From contig NZ_SCFN01000010.1 of the NCBI RefSeq assembly GCF_004138285.1, positions 124,001-188,000 on the forward strand: 64,000 nt of DNA. Direction: 5' to 3'. Numbering within the stretch: the first letter of the stretch is position 1; every line of letters starts with the position of its first letter. The notes under the pieces are model-generated. The model had not been told where the DNA came from, searched no databases, and saw only the letters and a program-made list of their open reading frames with translations. The DNA comes from Gottfriedia acidiceleris. GTDB lineage: Bacteria > Bacillota > Bacilli > Bacillales > Bacillaceae_G. The translations under genes were made by a program, and so were the position numbers. This document shows positions 18,261 through 25,627 of this stretch, in pieces.

Positions 18261-19811
18261 ATGACGACAGCGTATGAGAAAATTAATGAATTAATGGATC
18301 GAAAGAGAGTCATTGAACTAGGCGGTGGAGATGAGCGAATAGATTCACAGCATAATAGAGGGAAATTAACTGCTAGAGAACGTATTAATCTTTTATTAGA
18401 TGAAGATACTTTTGTCGAATTAAATCCTTTTATTAAACATCGTGCTACGAATTTTGGAATGGATAAAATGGATAGTCCGGGTGAAGGTGTTGTCACAGGT
18501 TACGGTAAAGTACATGGACGTTTAATATATGTTTTTGCACAAGATTTTACAGTATTTGGTGGAGCATTAGGTGAAATGCATGCTCTAAAAATTGCGAAAG
18601 CTATGGACTTAGCTGCAAAAGTAGGTGCTCCGATTATAGGTTTAAACGATTCTGGTGGTGCAAGAATACAAGAAGGAGTAGTTTCTTTAGACGGTTACGG
18701 TCATGTATTTTATCGTAATTCGATTTATTCTGGCGTTATTCCGCAAATATCTGTCATAATGGGTCCATGTGCAGGTGGAGCGGTCTATTCACCAGCAATT
18801 ACTGATTTTGTTTTTATGGTTGAAAAGACAAGCCAAATGTTTATTACAGGTCCGAAAGTAATTGAAACAATTACTGGAGAAAAAATTTCGACGGAAAATC
18901 TTGGTGGGGCAAAAGTTCATTCTTCGATTAGCGGAGTAGCACATTTCACCGAAGAATCAGAACCAGAAATATTAGAACAAGTACGCAGATTAATCAGCTT
19001 TTTACCTCAAAATAATAATGAAAAACCAGAAGGAGTTCCATTCTTCGAAAAAGATGATTGGAGAGAAGATCTAATTGACTTAGTTCCGATCGAATCTACG
19101 AAAGTTTACGATGTAAGAAAAGTAATTGAGCAAATTCTTGATAATGGAGACTTCATGGAAGTACAACCAAACTTTGCAAAGAACATCGTTATCGGATTTG
19201 GTCGAATTGATGGACATAGTGTTGGAATCATAGCAAATCAGCCAAAAGTAATGGCAGGTGGTCTTGACATTAATTCTTCAGATAAACTTTCAAGATTTAT
19301 CCGTTTCTGTGATTCATTTAATATTCCTTTAATTACATTTGAAGATGTAACAGGTTTCTTCCCAGGTGTAAACCAGGAGCATGGTGGAATTATTCGTCAT
19401 GGAGCTAAAATTTTATATGCATATTCAGAAGCTACAGTTCCAAAAATTACGGTAATCTTAAGAAAAGCATATGGTGGGGCATACGTAGCAATGAATTCTA
19501 AAGCTATTGGTGCAGATGTAGTATACGCTTGGCCAAATGCAGAAATCGCCGTAATGGGACCAGAAGGGGCAGCGAATATTATCTTTGCAAAAGAAATTAA
19601 TCAAAGTATCGATCCAATTGCAACTCGTGCTGAAAAAATTTCAGAATATAGAGAAATGTTTGCAAATCCATATGTAGCAGCTTCTCACGGCATGGTCGAT
19701 GATGTTATTGATCCAAGAGAAACACGTAAAGTCTTAAAACAATCATTAGATATGTTAAGAACTAAAAGTGAAACACGACCTAAGAAGAAACATGGAAATA
19801 TACCACTTTAA
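18261..19811 (+). CDS. acyl-CoA carboxylase carboxyltransferase (propionyl-CoA carboxylase beta / YqjD type)
   Basis: 516-residue carboxyltransferase subunit that moves CO2 between biotin and propionyl-/methylmalonyl-CoA. Family phrases include DSGGARIQEGV, GPCAGGAVYSPAITDF, the second crotonase-fold half with EDVTGFFPGVNQEHGGIIRHGAK, and GGAYVAMNSK. ATG at 18261 begins just after mce (AAAGGAAG upstream); a longer frame from 18168 overlaps mce and is not needed. No biotin carboxylase or biotin carrier gene follows, so the partner must be encoded elsewhere, or the enzyme may work as a decarboxylase-type subunit. It closes the operon. Confidence 0.92.
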   Translation: MTTAYEKINELMDRKRVIELGGGDERIDSQHNRGKLTARERINLLLDEDTFVELNPFIKHRATNFGMDKMDSPGEGVVTGYGKVHGRLIYVFAQDFTVFGGALGEMHALKIAKAMDLAAKVGAPIIGLNDSGGARIQEGVVSLDGYGHVFYRNSIYSGVIPQISVIMGPCAGGAVYSPAITDFVFMVEKTSQMFITGPKVIETITGEKISTENLGGAKVHSSISGVAHFTEESEPEILEQVRRLISFLPQNNNEKPEGVPFFEKDDWREDLIDLVPIESTKVYDVRKVIEQILDNGDFMEVQPNFAKNIVIGFGRIDGHSVGIIANQPKVMAGGLDINSSDKLSRFIRFCDSFNIPLITFEDVTGFFPGVNQEHGGIIRHGAKILYAYSEATVPKITVILRKAYGGAYVAMNSKAIGADVVYAWPNAEIAVMGPEGAANIIFAKEINQSIDPIATRAEKISEYREMFANPYVAASHGMVDDVIDPRETRKVLKQSLDMLRTKSETRPKKKHGNIPL

Positions 19812-19828
19812 AAATTAGGGAATTGTAA

Positions 19829-19880
19829 TGGAAATCAACGTCACTAAACTTCCTCTACTGTGAATATTTTAGTCGACAAG
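19829..19880. repeat. truncated 3' end of the Bacillus-type intergenic repeat
   Basis: TGGAAATCAAC followed by GTCACTAAACTTCCTCTAC and GACAAG parallels the 3' end and flank of the complete repeat at 23534-23660 (GGAAATCAACCTCACTAAACT, then GACAAG). The high-GC hairpin body is missing here. A terminator follows, as at the other locus. Confidence 0.6.
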
Positions 19881-19899
19881 TCCATATTACGACAGAATG

Positions 19900-19937
19900 A
19901 CTAGATATACTGAAAGATTAGTATATCTAGTTTTTTT
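19900..19937 (+). terminator. terminator of the methylmalonyl-CoA operon
   Basis: 12-bp perfect stem ACTAGATATACT / AGTATATCTAGT with an 8-base loop and seven T. Confidence 0.92.
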
Positions 19938-19982
19938 GTGAGAAAATGTTAAAAATTACATTTTAATAAATCAACCAATATA

Positions 19983-20011
19983 TTGACAAACATAAATATT
20001 TATGTTATAAT
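19983..20011 (+). promoter_or_regulatory. consensus promoter containing an 18-bp perfect palindrome
   Basis: TTGACA (19983-19988), 17-base spacer, TATAAT (20006-20011). AACATAAATATTTATGTT (19989-20006) is perfectly palindromic and fills the spacer, an ideal place for a repressor of ArsR-like or similar dimeric type. The gene product that binds it is not in the immediate neighbourhood. A second, weaker TTGACT lies at 20035. Confidence 0.72.
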
Positions 20012-20097
20012 ATAATATTTTTATGTTGACTGGATGGGCTATAATCGGTACGATAGTACTTGGAAATGATTACACAATATAGTCCGGGAGTGATTTT

Positions 20098-20844
20098 ATG
20101 CTTGGTAGAAGTAAGATCCAAATGTTAAGCATTACGATGAATTCAAATGGTATGACTAATACAATTCATCCAACATTAATTTGGGATGACGAAGATGTCG
20201 TATTAATTGATACAGGTTATCCAGGACAATTAAACGAATTTCAAAACTGCTTTGAAACTGTTGAAGTATCTTTTGAAAAACTTAATAAAATACTGATTAC
20301 TCATCAAGATATTGATCATATTGGAAGTCTTTCTGCGATCGTAGAAGAGTCTACTAACCAAATTGAAGTCTATGCGAGTGAGATAGAAAAACCTTATATT
20401 CAAGGTGAAAAGTTACTAATTAAAATTACCCCAGAAAAAATTGAGAAAGCTGTAGCTTCATTGCCAGCCGATACAACAGATGAATTTCGAAAAGCATTTA
20501 AAAACAGATTAGAAAATCCACCGAAAGGTAAAGTTAACCATATTGTTACACCAGGAAATGATTTGGCAATTTGTGGTGGTATTATTGTAATTGACACTGC
20601 TGGACATACACCAGGACATATAAGTTTTTATCATAAAGAGTCGAAAACATTAGTTGCAGGAGATGCGCTAATGATTGAAAATGGTCAATTAAATCCTTCA
20701 AACCCACAATACACTTATAATATTGAACAATCGATAAAATCACTTGAGTCTTTATTGTCATTTGATATTGAAAAAGTGATTTGTTATCATGGTGGCTTAT
20801 TTGAAGGGAATGTAAAAGAAAGATTAATTGAAATCATTCAATAA
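20098..20844 (+). CDS. metallo-beta-lactamase-fold hydrolase
   Basis: 248 residues. The first metal motif is THQDIDHIGS (near residue 65), where the usual HxHxDH has Asp at the second position; other ligands are seen in TAGHTPGHIS and AGDALM, and a late His in CYHGG. This Asp variant occurs in a Bacillus subgroup of small MBL hydrolases of unknown substrate. GGGAGTG precedes the ATG. It is cotranscribed with the phosphatase-like gene 33 bases downstream, from the palindrome-containing promoter. Confidence 0.85.
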   Translation: MLGRSKIQMLSITMNSNGMTNTIHPTLIWDDEDVVLIDTGYPGQLNEFQNCFETVEVSFEKLNKILITHQDIDHIGSLSAIVEESTNQIEVYASEIEKPYIQGEKLLIKITPEKIEKAVASLPADTTDEFRKAFKNRLENPPKGKVNHIVTPGNDLAICGGIIVIDTAGHTPGHISFYHKESKTLVAGDALMIENGQLNPSNPQYTYNIEQSIKSLESLLSFDIEKVICYHGGLFEGNVKERLIEIIQ

Positions 20845-20877
20845 AAATATTAAAAAATCGTTTATGGAGGCAAAAAT

Positions 20878-21306
20878 ATGAGCAACAAGAACTATCAAGA
20901 ATTAATAAAAGATCGTGTCTTTTTCGGTGGGGCAGATGACGTTAAAGACATGATGAAAAACGAAAATGCAGATATTGTTTTTGATCTGAGAGTAAAAAAT
21001 TATGAGGTTGACCCTCAAATTAACCGTGTACATAGTCCGATTGTTGATGATAAAGAAGAACAAGCAGAAACACTTAAAAGAGCGATTGATCATGTGGTAG
21101 AAGCTTATCAAAATGATCAAAAAGTGTATTTCCATTGTGGTGGTGGTAATACACGTGCAGGTACAGTGGCAATAGGAGCATTAATTGCACTAAACAAAGC
21201 AGAAACAATTGAAAAAGCTGAAGAAATGGCTAGATCAATACGTCCAACAATTAAATCGAATCCTGATATGAAGGAATCCTTAAAAAAGATTTTTCCTAAT
21301 GCTTAA
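20878..21306 (+). CDS. dual-specificity/tyrosine-phosphatase-like protein
   Basis: 142 residues. The cysteine phosphatase loop HCGGGNTRAG (C-X5-R, near residue 88) is complete, preceded by VYF and followed by a helix GTVAIGALIALNKAETIEKA, as in the DSP/PTP fold. An upstream Asp in VDDKEEQ could serve as the general acid, but that is a guess. It follows the MBL gene with a good TGGAGG site and ends at a bidirectional terminator. Substrate unknown. Confidence 0.78.
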   Translation: MSNKNYQELIKDRVFFGGADDVKDMMKNENADIVFDLRVKNYEVDPQINRVHSPIVDDKEEQAETLKRAIDHVVEAYQNDQKVYFHCGGGNTRAGTVAIGALIALNKAETIEKAEEMARSIRPTIKSNPDMKESLKKIFPNA

Positions 21307-21314
21307 ATAAAAAT

Positions 21315-21362
21315 AAAAAACGCTAATTATACAAATTTGTTTTGTATCATTTAGCGTTTTTT
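21315..21362. terminator. bidirectional terminator
   Basis: Long stem AAAAACGCTAA / TTAGCGTTTTT with an inner TACAAA/TTTGTA stem, placed between convergent genes. Confidence 0.88.
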
Positions 21363-21363
21363 A

Positions 21364-22260
21364 TTAAGAAATACCATTTAAATGATCTTTTACACACTTT
21401 ATGAATTCATTTTTTTCACTTGTATTTTCTTTGGTATTTGGAGATATTACCCAAAAGTCCTGATAAATATAATCTGTTTCTTTAACTGGGATTATTTTTA
21501 ATTCGCCGCTTAATACTTCTGGAAAATATTTTAAAGTAGTATTATGCACAAATGTAAATACGCGTCCCTCTTTAATAATTTCAATAAGTGTCATTGTACG
21601 ATTTGATTTAAGAACGATCTCATTTTTAAATTTTTTAGCTAATTGTAGAAAATTTTTATTAGAAACATTATACATTATAACTTTTTGATAGAGTAATTCT
21701 TCAGATGTGACATAATCTAATTCATATAAAGGAGAATTTTTACCTACTAAAATGCAAACATTTCCTTTACTTAAAAATTCAAAATTAATATTATTTTCCT
21801 TTTCTAATTCCGCTTTTGAAGATACAACTAACGCTAAGTCATAGTCTTCTTTTGCTAAATTGTTAATGATCTGAGGTGTACCTTGTTCAATTAATTCAAT
21901 CGTTGCTCCATTGTTATTACCAGAGTATTTTTTTAAAACATCGTGAATTGTATAAGTAAAAGTAGGTGCACATGCAATTTTCATATGTTTTACTCTAGTT
22001 TCCTTAAAATCCGAAAGCTGTTCTTTTAATTCTTTTAAATTATTTAAAATTTCAATCGACCTAGATAATACTAACTCTCCCTCAAAAGTTAAAGTAATTC
22101 CTCCTCTAGAACGATTAAATATATTTATTTCTAACTCTCTTTCAAGTTGACTAATGGCTTGACTAACCCCAGAAGGAGATATATGCAATTTTTTCGCTGC
22201 CTTTGAAATCGACTTCTCATTCGCGATACTTACAACATATTCTAGTTGTTCAAAGTTCAT
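21364..22260 (-). CDS. LysR-family transcriptional regulator
   Basis: 298 residues. The N-terminal winged helix-turn-helix is typical: MNFEQLEYVVSIANEKSISK, then AAKKLHISPSGVSQAISQLE and RSRGGITLTFEGE (residues 1-65). A linker helix and a two-lobed effector domain follow (from about residue 90). AGGAGG lies six bases before the ATG. It is divergent from the LuxR-type gene, and a perfect inverted repeat sits 60 bp upstream, the likely autoregulatory site. The effector is unknown. Confidence 0.92.
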   Translation of the reverse strand: MNFEQLEYVVSIANEKSISKAAKKLHISPSGVSQAISQLERELEINIFNRSRGGITLTFEGELVLSRSIEILNNLKELKEQLSDFKETRVKHMKIACAPTFTYTIHDVLKKYSGNNNGATIELIEQGTPQIINNLAKEDYDLALVVSSKAELEKENNINFEFLSKGNVCILVGKNSPLYELDYVTSEELLYQKVIMYNVSNKNFLQLAKKFKNEIVLKSNRTMTLIEIIKEGRVFTFVHNTTLKYFPEVLSGELKIIPVKETDYIYQDFWVISPNTKENTSEKNEFIKCVKDHLNGIS

Positions 22261-22318
22261 ATTAACCTCCTAATATAAAAACATCCTATCAATAGTTTAA
22301 TATATTTAAATGCATTAC

Positions 22319-22341
22319 ATTGTTAAGTATTACTTAACAAT
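22319..22341. promoter_or_regulatory. perfect inverted repeat between lysR and luxR-type genes
   Basis: ATTGTTAAGT and ACTTAACAAT are 10-bp perfect arms around ATT; a further half-site GCTTAAC follows at 22343. Located about 60 bp from the LysR start and 140 bp from the LuxR-type start, it fits an operator, probably for the LysR protein. Confidence 0.5.
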
Positions 22342-22483
22342 AGCTTAACATATATGAAATATAATTTCTTTCGTAAACGATGTAAAATACTACTTAATTC
22401 CATATAATTTTATAGGAATAATTAGGATTAGGCAATGAAATATCAGTAATTGAATCTAGTTACTGTTGAAAGTTGGGAATAAA

Positions 22484-23161
22484 ATGTTTAATAACAATGA
22501 GTTTAATCACCACGAAAATAAAACATTTATTTTTGTAGAAAATACTCTTTTTGTATCAGGAATATGTACAATTTTAGTACATCATAATCTGGATGCTAGA
22601 AAAATAGATTTCCATGAAATTAATACAAGCGATTTAAATGAAACATTTTTTATTTGTCATGTGAAAAATGAAGAGATGGGAATAAAATCTCAGCTTTTAA
22701 AGTTACGTAATCAGAACATTAAAATAGTAATCATAAAAAATGACATAGATTATAAAGAAATAGAGAGTTTGATGAAACTTGGAGTAAATGGAATTTGCTT
22801 AACTGACATTGATGAGGAATATTTATTATATATTGTAAGACAAGTTCAAAATGGCCAATTCTTCTTAGATTCAAGATTGACAAATTTAATCATTCAAGAA
22901 AACACACGTCTTCTTGAGAATGGAATGAAAAAGAAAGAACTTGATTATGAAGCTATGATTAATCTTTTGACGAAAAGAGAAATTGAAATTTTACAACTTC
23001 TAGCTCAAGGATATTCCAATATTCAAATAGGATCTGAATTATTTATTTCGAGTAAAACTGTTAAAAATCATGTTTCAAATATAATCCAAAAATTACAGGT
23101 ATCTGACAGATTAAATGCTGTGATTTTTGCATTAAAAAATAATTGGATTTCGCTTGATTAA
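22484..23161 (+). CDS. LuxR/NarL-type regulator with degenerate receiver
   Basis: 225 residues from ATG at 22484 (a TTG at 22466 is possible). The C-terminal LuxR helix-turn-helix is complete: LTKREIEILQLLAQGYSN, IGSELFISSKTVKNHVSNI, and KLQVSDRLNAVIFALKN. The N-terminal 120 residues follow the receiver pattern, but the acidic pair is replaced by VENT, the phosphoacceptor Asp region reads FFICHVKNEE, and the conserved Lys position is Thr (GICLTDI). It therefore probably cannot be phosphorylated normally and may be controlled by ligand or protein binding. No cognate kinase lies next to it. Confidence 0.85.
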   Translation: MFNNNEFNHHENKTFIFVENTLFVSGICTILVHHNLDARKIDFHEINTSDLNETFFICHVKNEEMGIKSQLLKLRNQNIKIVIIKNDIDYKEIESLMKLGVNGICLTDIDEEYLLYIVRQVQNGQFFLDSRLTNLIIQENTRLLENGMKKKELDYEAMINLLTKREIEILQLLAQGYSNIQIGSELFISSKTVKNHVSNIIQKLQVSDRLNAVIFALKNNWISLD

Positions 23162-23162
23162 G

Positions 23163-23765
23163 TAAAAAATGATACTAATCTTTTACAAAAAAGGATTAGT
23201 GTCAGAGTGTTGAAATATAAAACGGGCAATAGGGAAAACGAACATTAAGTGAATATTATTAATGATTAATTTATCATTTTTGGATGATCTTTCAATGGTT
23301 TTAAATGTTAATAAGTTTGAGCAATTTTATAATTCTAACAAACACTAGTAATGTTTTTTTCAGAAGTTAAAAATATCATGAGCTAATTTTAGAAAAACAA
23401 GTTCAATAGATTAGTTTATAAATTAGTGTTCGATATTAATTGACCTACAAACTGATTAATAAAGAACTGTTATTTTTCTCTTAGTAAAGGCTATTTGATT
23501 AGGTATTTAATATATTATTTTTTTGATGAATAAGTTGATTGGAACGGAAGGATGCTCGACTCCTATGGGAAATGCGGGAAGGCTGAGACCTTAGCAGGCG
23601 GCGCCGAGGAGGCTCAGGTCTCGCCCCATGGAAAGCGAGCATCCTGTAGTGGAAATCAACCTCACTAAACTCCTTTTACGAAAATTTGGTAATTAATTGA
23701 CAAGATTGTTTTTCAACAGCGTGACACTAATCTTTTACATAAAAGGATTAGTATTTTTTTAGGTT
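23163..23765. repeat. noncoding block bounded by hairpin-containing inverted repeats
   Basis: About 600 bases with no gene. The ends carry near-identical hairpins with TACTAATC...GATTAGT; the left end reads on into GTGTCAGAGTGTTGAAA, and the right end, read in reverse, into GTGTCACGCTGTTGAAA. The two ends are thus about 45-bp inverted repeats. The block holds the high-GC repeat 23534-23660 and AT-rich filler. It lies between convergent regulator genes and its hairpins probably serve as their terminators. A MITE-like origin is possible. Confidence 0.55.
23534..23660. repeat. 127-bp GC-rich palindromic repeat of Bacillus type
   Basis: Starts GTTGATTGGAACGGAAGG and ends GTGGAAATCAAC; ends are inverted repeats that extend through GGATGCTCG/CGAGCATCC. 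The body (GCTGAGACC, GGCGCCGAGGAGG) is far richer in GC than its surroundings. I recognise it as the dispersed intergenic palindrome seen in many Bacillaceae genomes. A truncated copy is at 19829-19880. Confidence 0.8.
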
Positions 23766-23779
23766 TAAAAGCGCTTTCA
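23766..23779. promoter_or_regulatory. cre-like sequence at the 3' side of the GAF-LuxR gene
   Basis: TGAAAGCGCTTTTA (minus strand) differs from the CcpA consensus at one position. It is only 5 bases downstream of a stop codon, so a regulatory role there is doubtful. Confidence 0.25.
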
Positions 23780-23783
23780 TAAT

Positions 23784-24479
23784 TTAAGAAATAATTCCTT
23801 TTCGAATTAATTCACCAACAGCATGAGAGCGATTGTTAGCACCAAGTTTTTTTATTGCGGATTTCACATATTGTTTTACTGTAAATTCACTAATATTCAT
23901 GGAATCTGCCATTTCTTTTGTGCTTTCGCCCCAAGCAATTCGTTTCATTACCTCTAATTCTCTATTACTTAAATTTATCGAATGGTATGACCCAGTTGTA
24001 TTTTCTAAAAATTTACCAATTAACTTACCATAGTATGTAAATGAAGAGAGTAGTTTATCATCCATTTTCAGTGCATCTTTAAATTCGGATGAACAAATAT
24101 AACCAACAACTACTGATCCAAAACAGATTGGTACAGCAATCATAGAGTTGACACTAGAAGGGAAGATATACTTACTACTCGTTTGTTTTAAATATTCAAT
24201 CCCTGAACAAAACTTTGCTTTTCTCTCACAAATTGCTGAAAAGATGATCGGGAGCGAACGAATATCATCTCTTATCTCACGTATATGTGATAATCCATCA
24301 TTCGTAATCAAAATAATGCCTTCACCTAAAAATCCAAAAGGAGAATATCTAAATAAATAAGCATTTCGAACAGGAAAAAGATTTATATAGATATCAAGAA
24401 CATTGTACATATGTTCTTCATGACTTGTACTAACTTCAAGTTTTCGAATATGTTCTTGAATGGTATAGTCAGAAACCAC
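23784..24479 (-). CDS. GAF-like sensor with LuxR-type DNA-binding domain
   Basis: 231 residues, start GTG at 24477-24479 with AAAGGAGATG upstream. Residues 20-155 look like a GAF ligand-binding fold (FGFLGEGIILITNDG, SMIAVPICFGSVVVGYICSSE). The C-terminal LuxR domain is NLSNRELEVMKRIAWGESTK, ADSMNISEFTVKQYVKSAIKKL, NRSHAVGELIRKG. It is divergent from the esterase/Baeyer-Villiger pair across a 143-bp gap and is the natural candidate regulator, perhaps sensing a ketone or ester. This link is inferred from position. Confidence 0.85.
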   Translation of the reverse strand: MVSDYTIQEHIRKLEVSTSHEEHMYNVLDIYINLFPVRNAYLFRYSPFGFLGEGIILITNDGLSHIREIRDDIRSLPIIFSAICERKAKFCSGIEYLKQTSSKYIFPSSVNSMIAVPICFGSVVVGYICSSEFKDALKMDDKLLSSFTYYGKLIGKFLENTTGSYHSINLSNRELEVMKRIAWGESTKEMADSMNISEFTVKQYVKSAIKKLGANNRSHAVGELIRKGIIS

Positions 24480-24622
24480 GTTATCATCTCCTTTTTAGGG
24501 ATATTATATATTCAAAATTAGGAATATTCTAATTATACTAAAAATTATATTCTTTAGATAGGCTTTTTGAGATATAGGTTCACGAAAGTAAATTAAAATT
24601 CACTCTGAAAGGAAGAGGTATA

Positions 24623-25573
24623 TTGGCTAATTTAGATCCAAAAGCAAAAGCGTATGTGGAGATGTTTAATCAAATGCCAGCGATTCACAAAATGGAACCG
24701 GAGGCTGTAAGAGAAATGTTTGCTAATGCTCCACCGGTTGAATTAGAACTTGCTCCATTAGCGAATGTTGAAGATAAACTAATTGAAGTCGGACAAGATG
24801 AATCAATTAAAATCAGAATTTACACTCCTGAAGGTGAAGGTCCTTTACCAGTATTTGTATATTACCATGGTGGCGGTTGGGTAATAGGGGACTTAGAAAC
24901 CTCAGATGCCAGTTGTAGGATGCTTGCTAACCGTACGAAAAGAATCGTTGTTTCAGTAGATTATCGACTTGCTCCAGAATACAAGTTTCCAATCCCATTT
25001 GAAGACTCGCTTGCTGCATTAAATTGGGTAAGTGAACATGCTAAAGACTGTAATGGAAACGCTTCCAATATAGTCGTTGGCGGTGATAGTGCAGGAGGGA
25101 ATCTTGCTGCGGTAGTTTCTCAAGCTGCCAAAGATCAAAACGGACCAAAAGTTGTAGCACAAGTGCTAGTTTATCCAGTTACCGCTTTAACATATGATTC
25201 AAAATCATATTTAGATTTCCAAGAAGGCTATGGACTTGATCGAGATTTAATGATTTGGTTTGGAAATCATTATATAAATTCCAAAGAAGATGCTAGAAAT
25301 AAATATGTTTCACCACTTTTAGCTGAAGATTTATCTAACTTACCTCCTGCTCTAATTATTACTGCGGAAAATGATGTACTTCGAGATGAGGGAAATGAAT
25401 ATGGTAAACGTTTAAGAGATGCAGGAGTAAATGTAGAGATGCATTGTGAACAAGGTCTAGTTCATGGATACTTTACAAATATGGCAGTGTTTCATGAGCG
25501 AATTGAAGAGTCAATCAATCGAATTGATGAGTTTTTAAATAAAGTGGATCAAACAGTTTTAAATAAAAGGTAA
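24623..25573 (+). CDS. alpha/beta-hydrolase esterase (HSL family)
   Basis: 316-residue carboxylesterase of the hormone-sensitive-lipase type. The oxyanion motif is YYHGGGWVIGD (near residue 76) and the nucleophile is GGDSAGGN; the catalytic Asp lies in ENDVLRDEG and the His in GLVHGYF, so the triad is complete. The start is TTG at 24623 with AAAGGAAGAGG upstream. It is followed after 54 bases by a Baeyer-Villiger monooxygenase, and esterase plus BVMO pairs commonly oxidise a ketone to an ester or lactone and then hydrolyse it. Confidence 0.92.
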   Translation: MANLDPKAKAYVEMFNQMPAIHKMEPEAVREMFANAPPVELELAPLANVEDKLIEVGQDESIKIRIYTPEGEGPLPVFVYYHGGGWVIGDLETSDASCRMLANRTKRIVVSVDYRLAPEYKFPIPFEDSLAALNWVSEHAKDCNGNASNIVVGGDSAGGNLAAVVSQAAKDQNGPKVVAQVLVYPVTALTYDSKSYLDFQEGYGLDRDLMIWFGNHYINSKEDARNKYVSPLLAEDLSNLPPALIITAENDVLRDEGNEYGKRLRDAGVNVEMHCEQGLVHGYFTNMAVFHERIEESINRIDEFLNKVDQTVLNKR

Positions 25574-25627
25574 ATTATAGACTTTAAAAAAATAAAAATA
25601 AATTTATTTATAGAAGGAGGATATGAA

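Noticed and set aside
23170-23760. Insertion sequence with transposase between the LuxR-type genes
   Set aside because: The block has terminal inverted repeats but no open frame for a transposase; at most it is a MITE-like or repeat-derived element.
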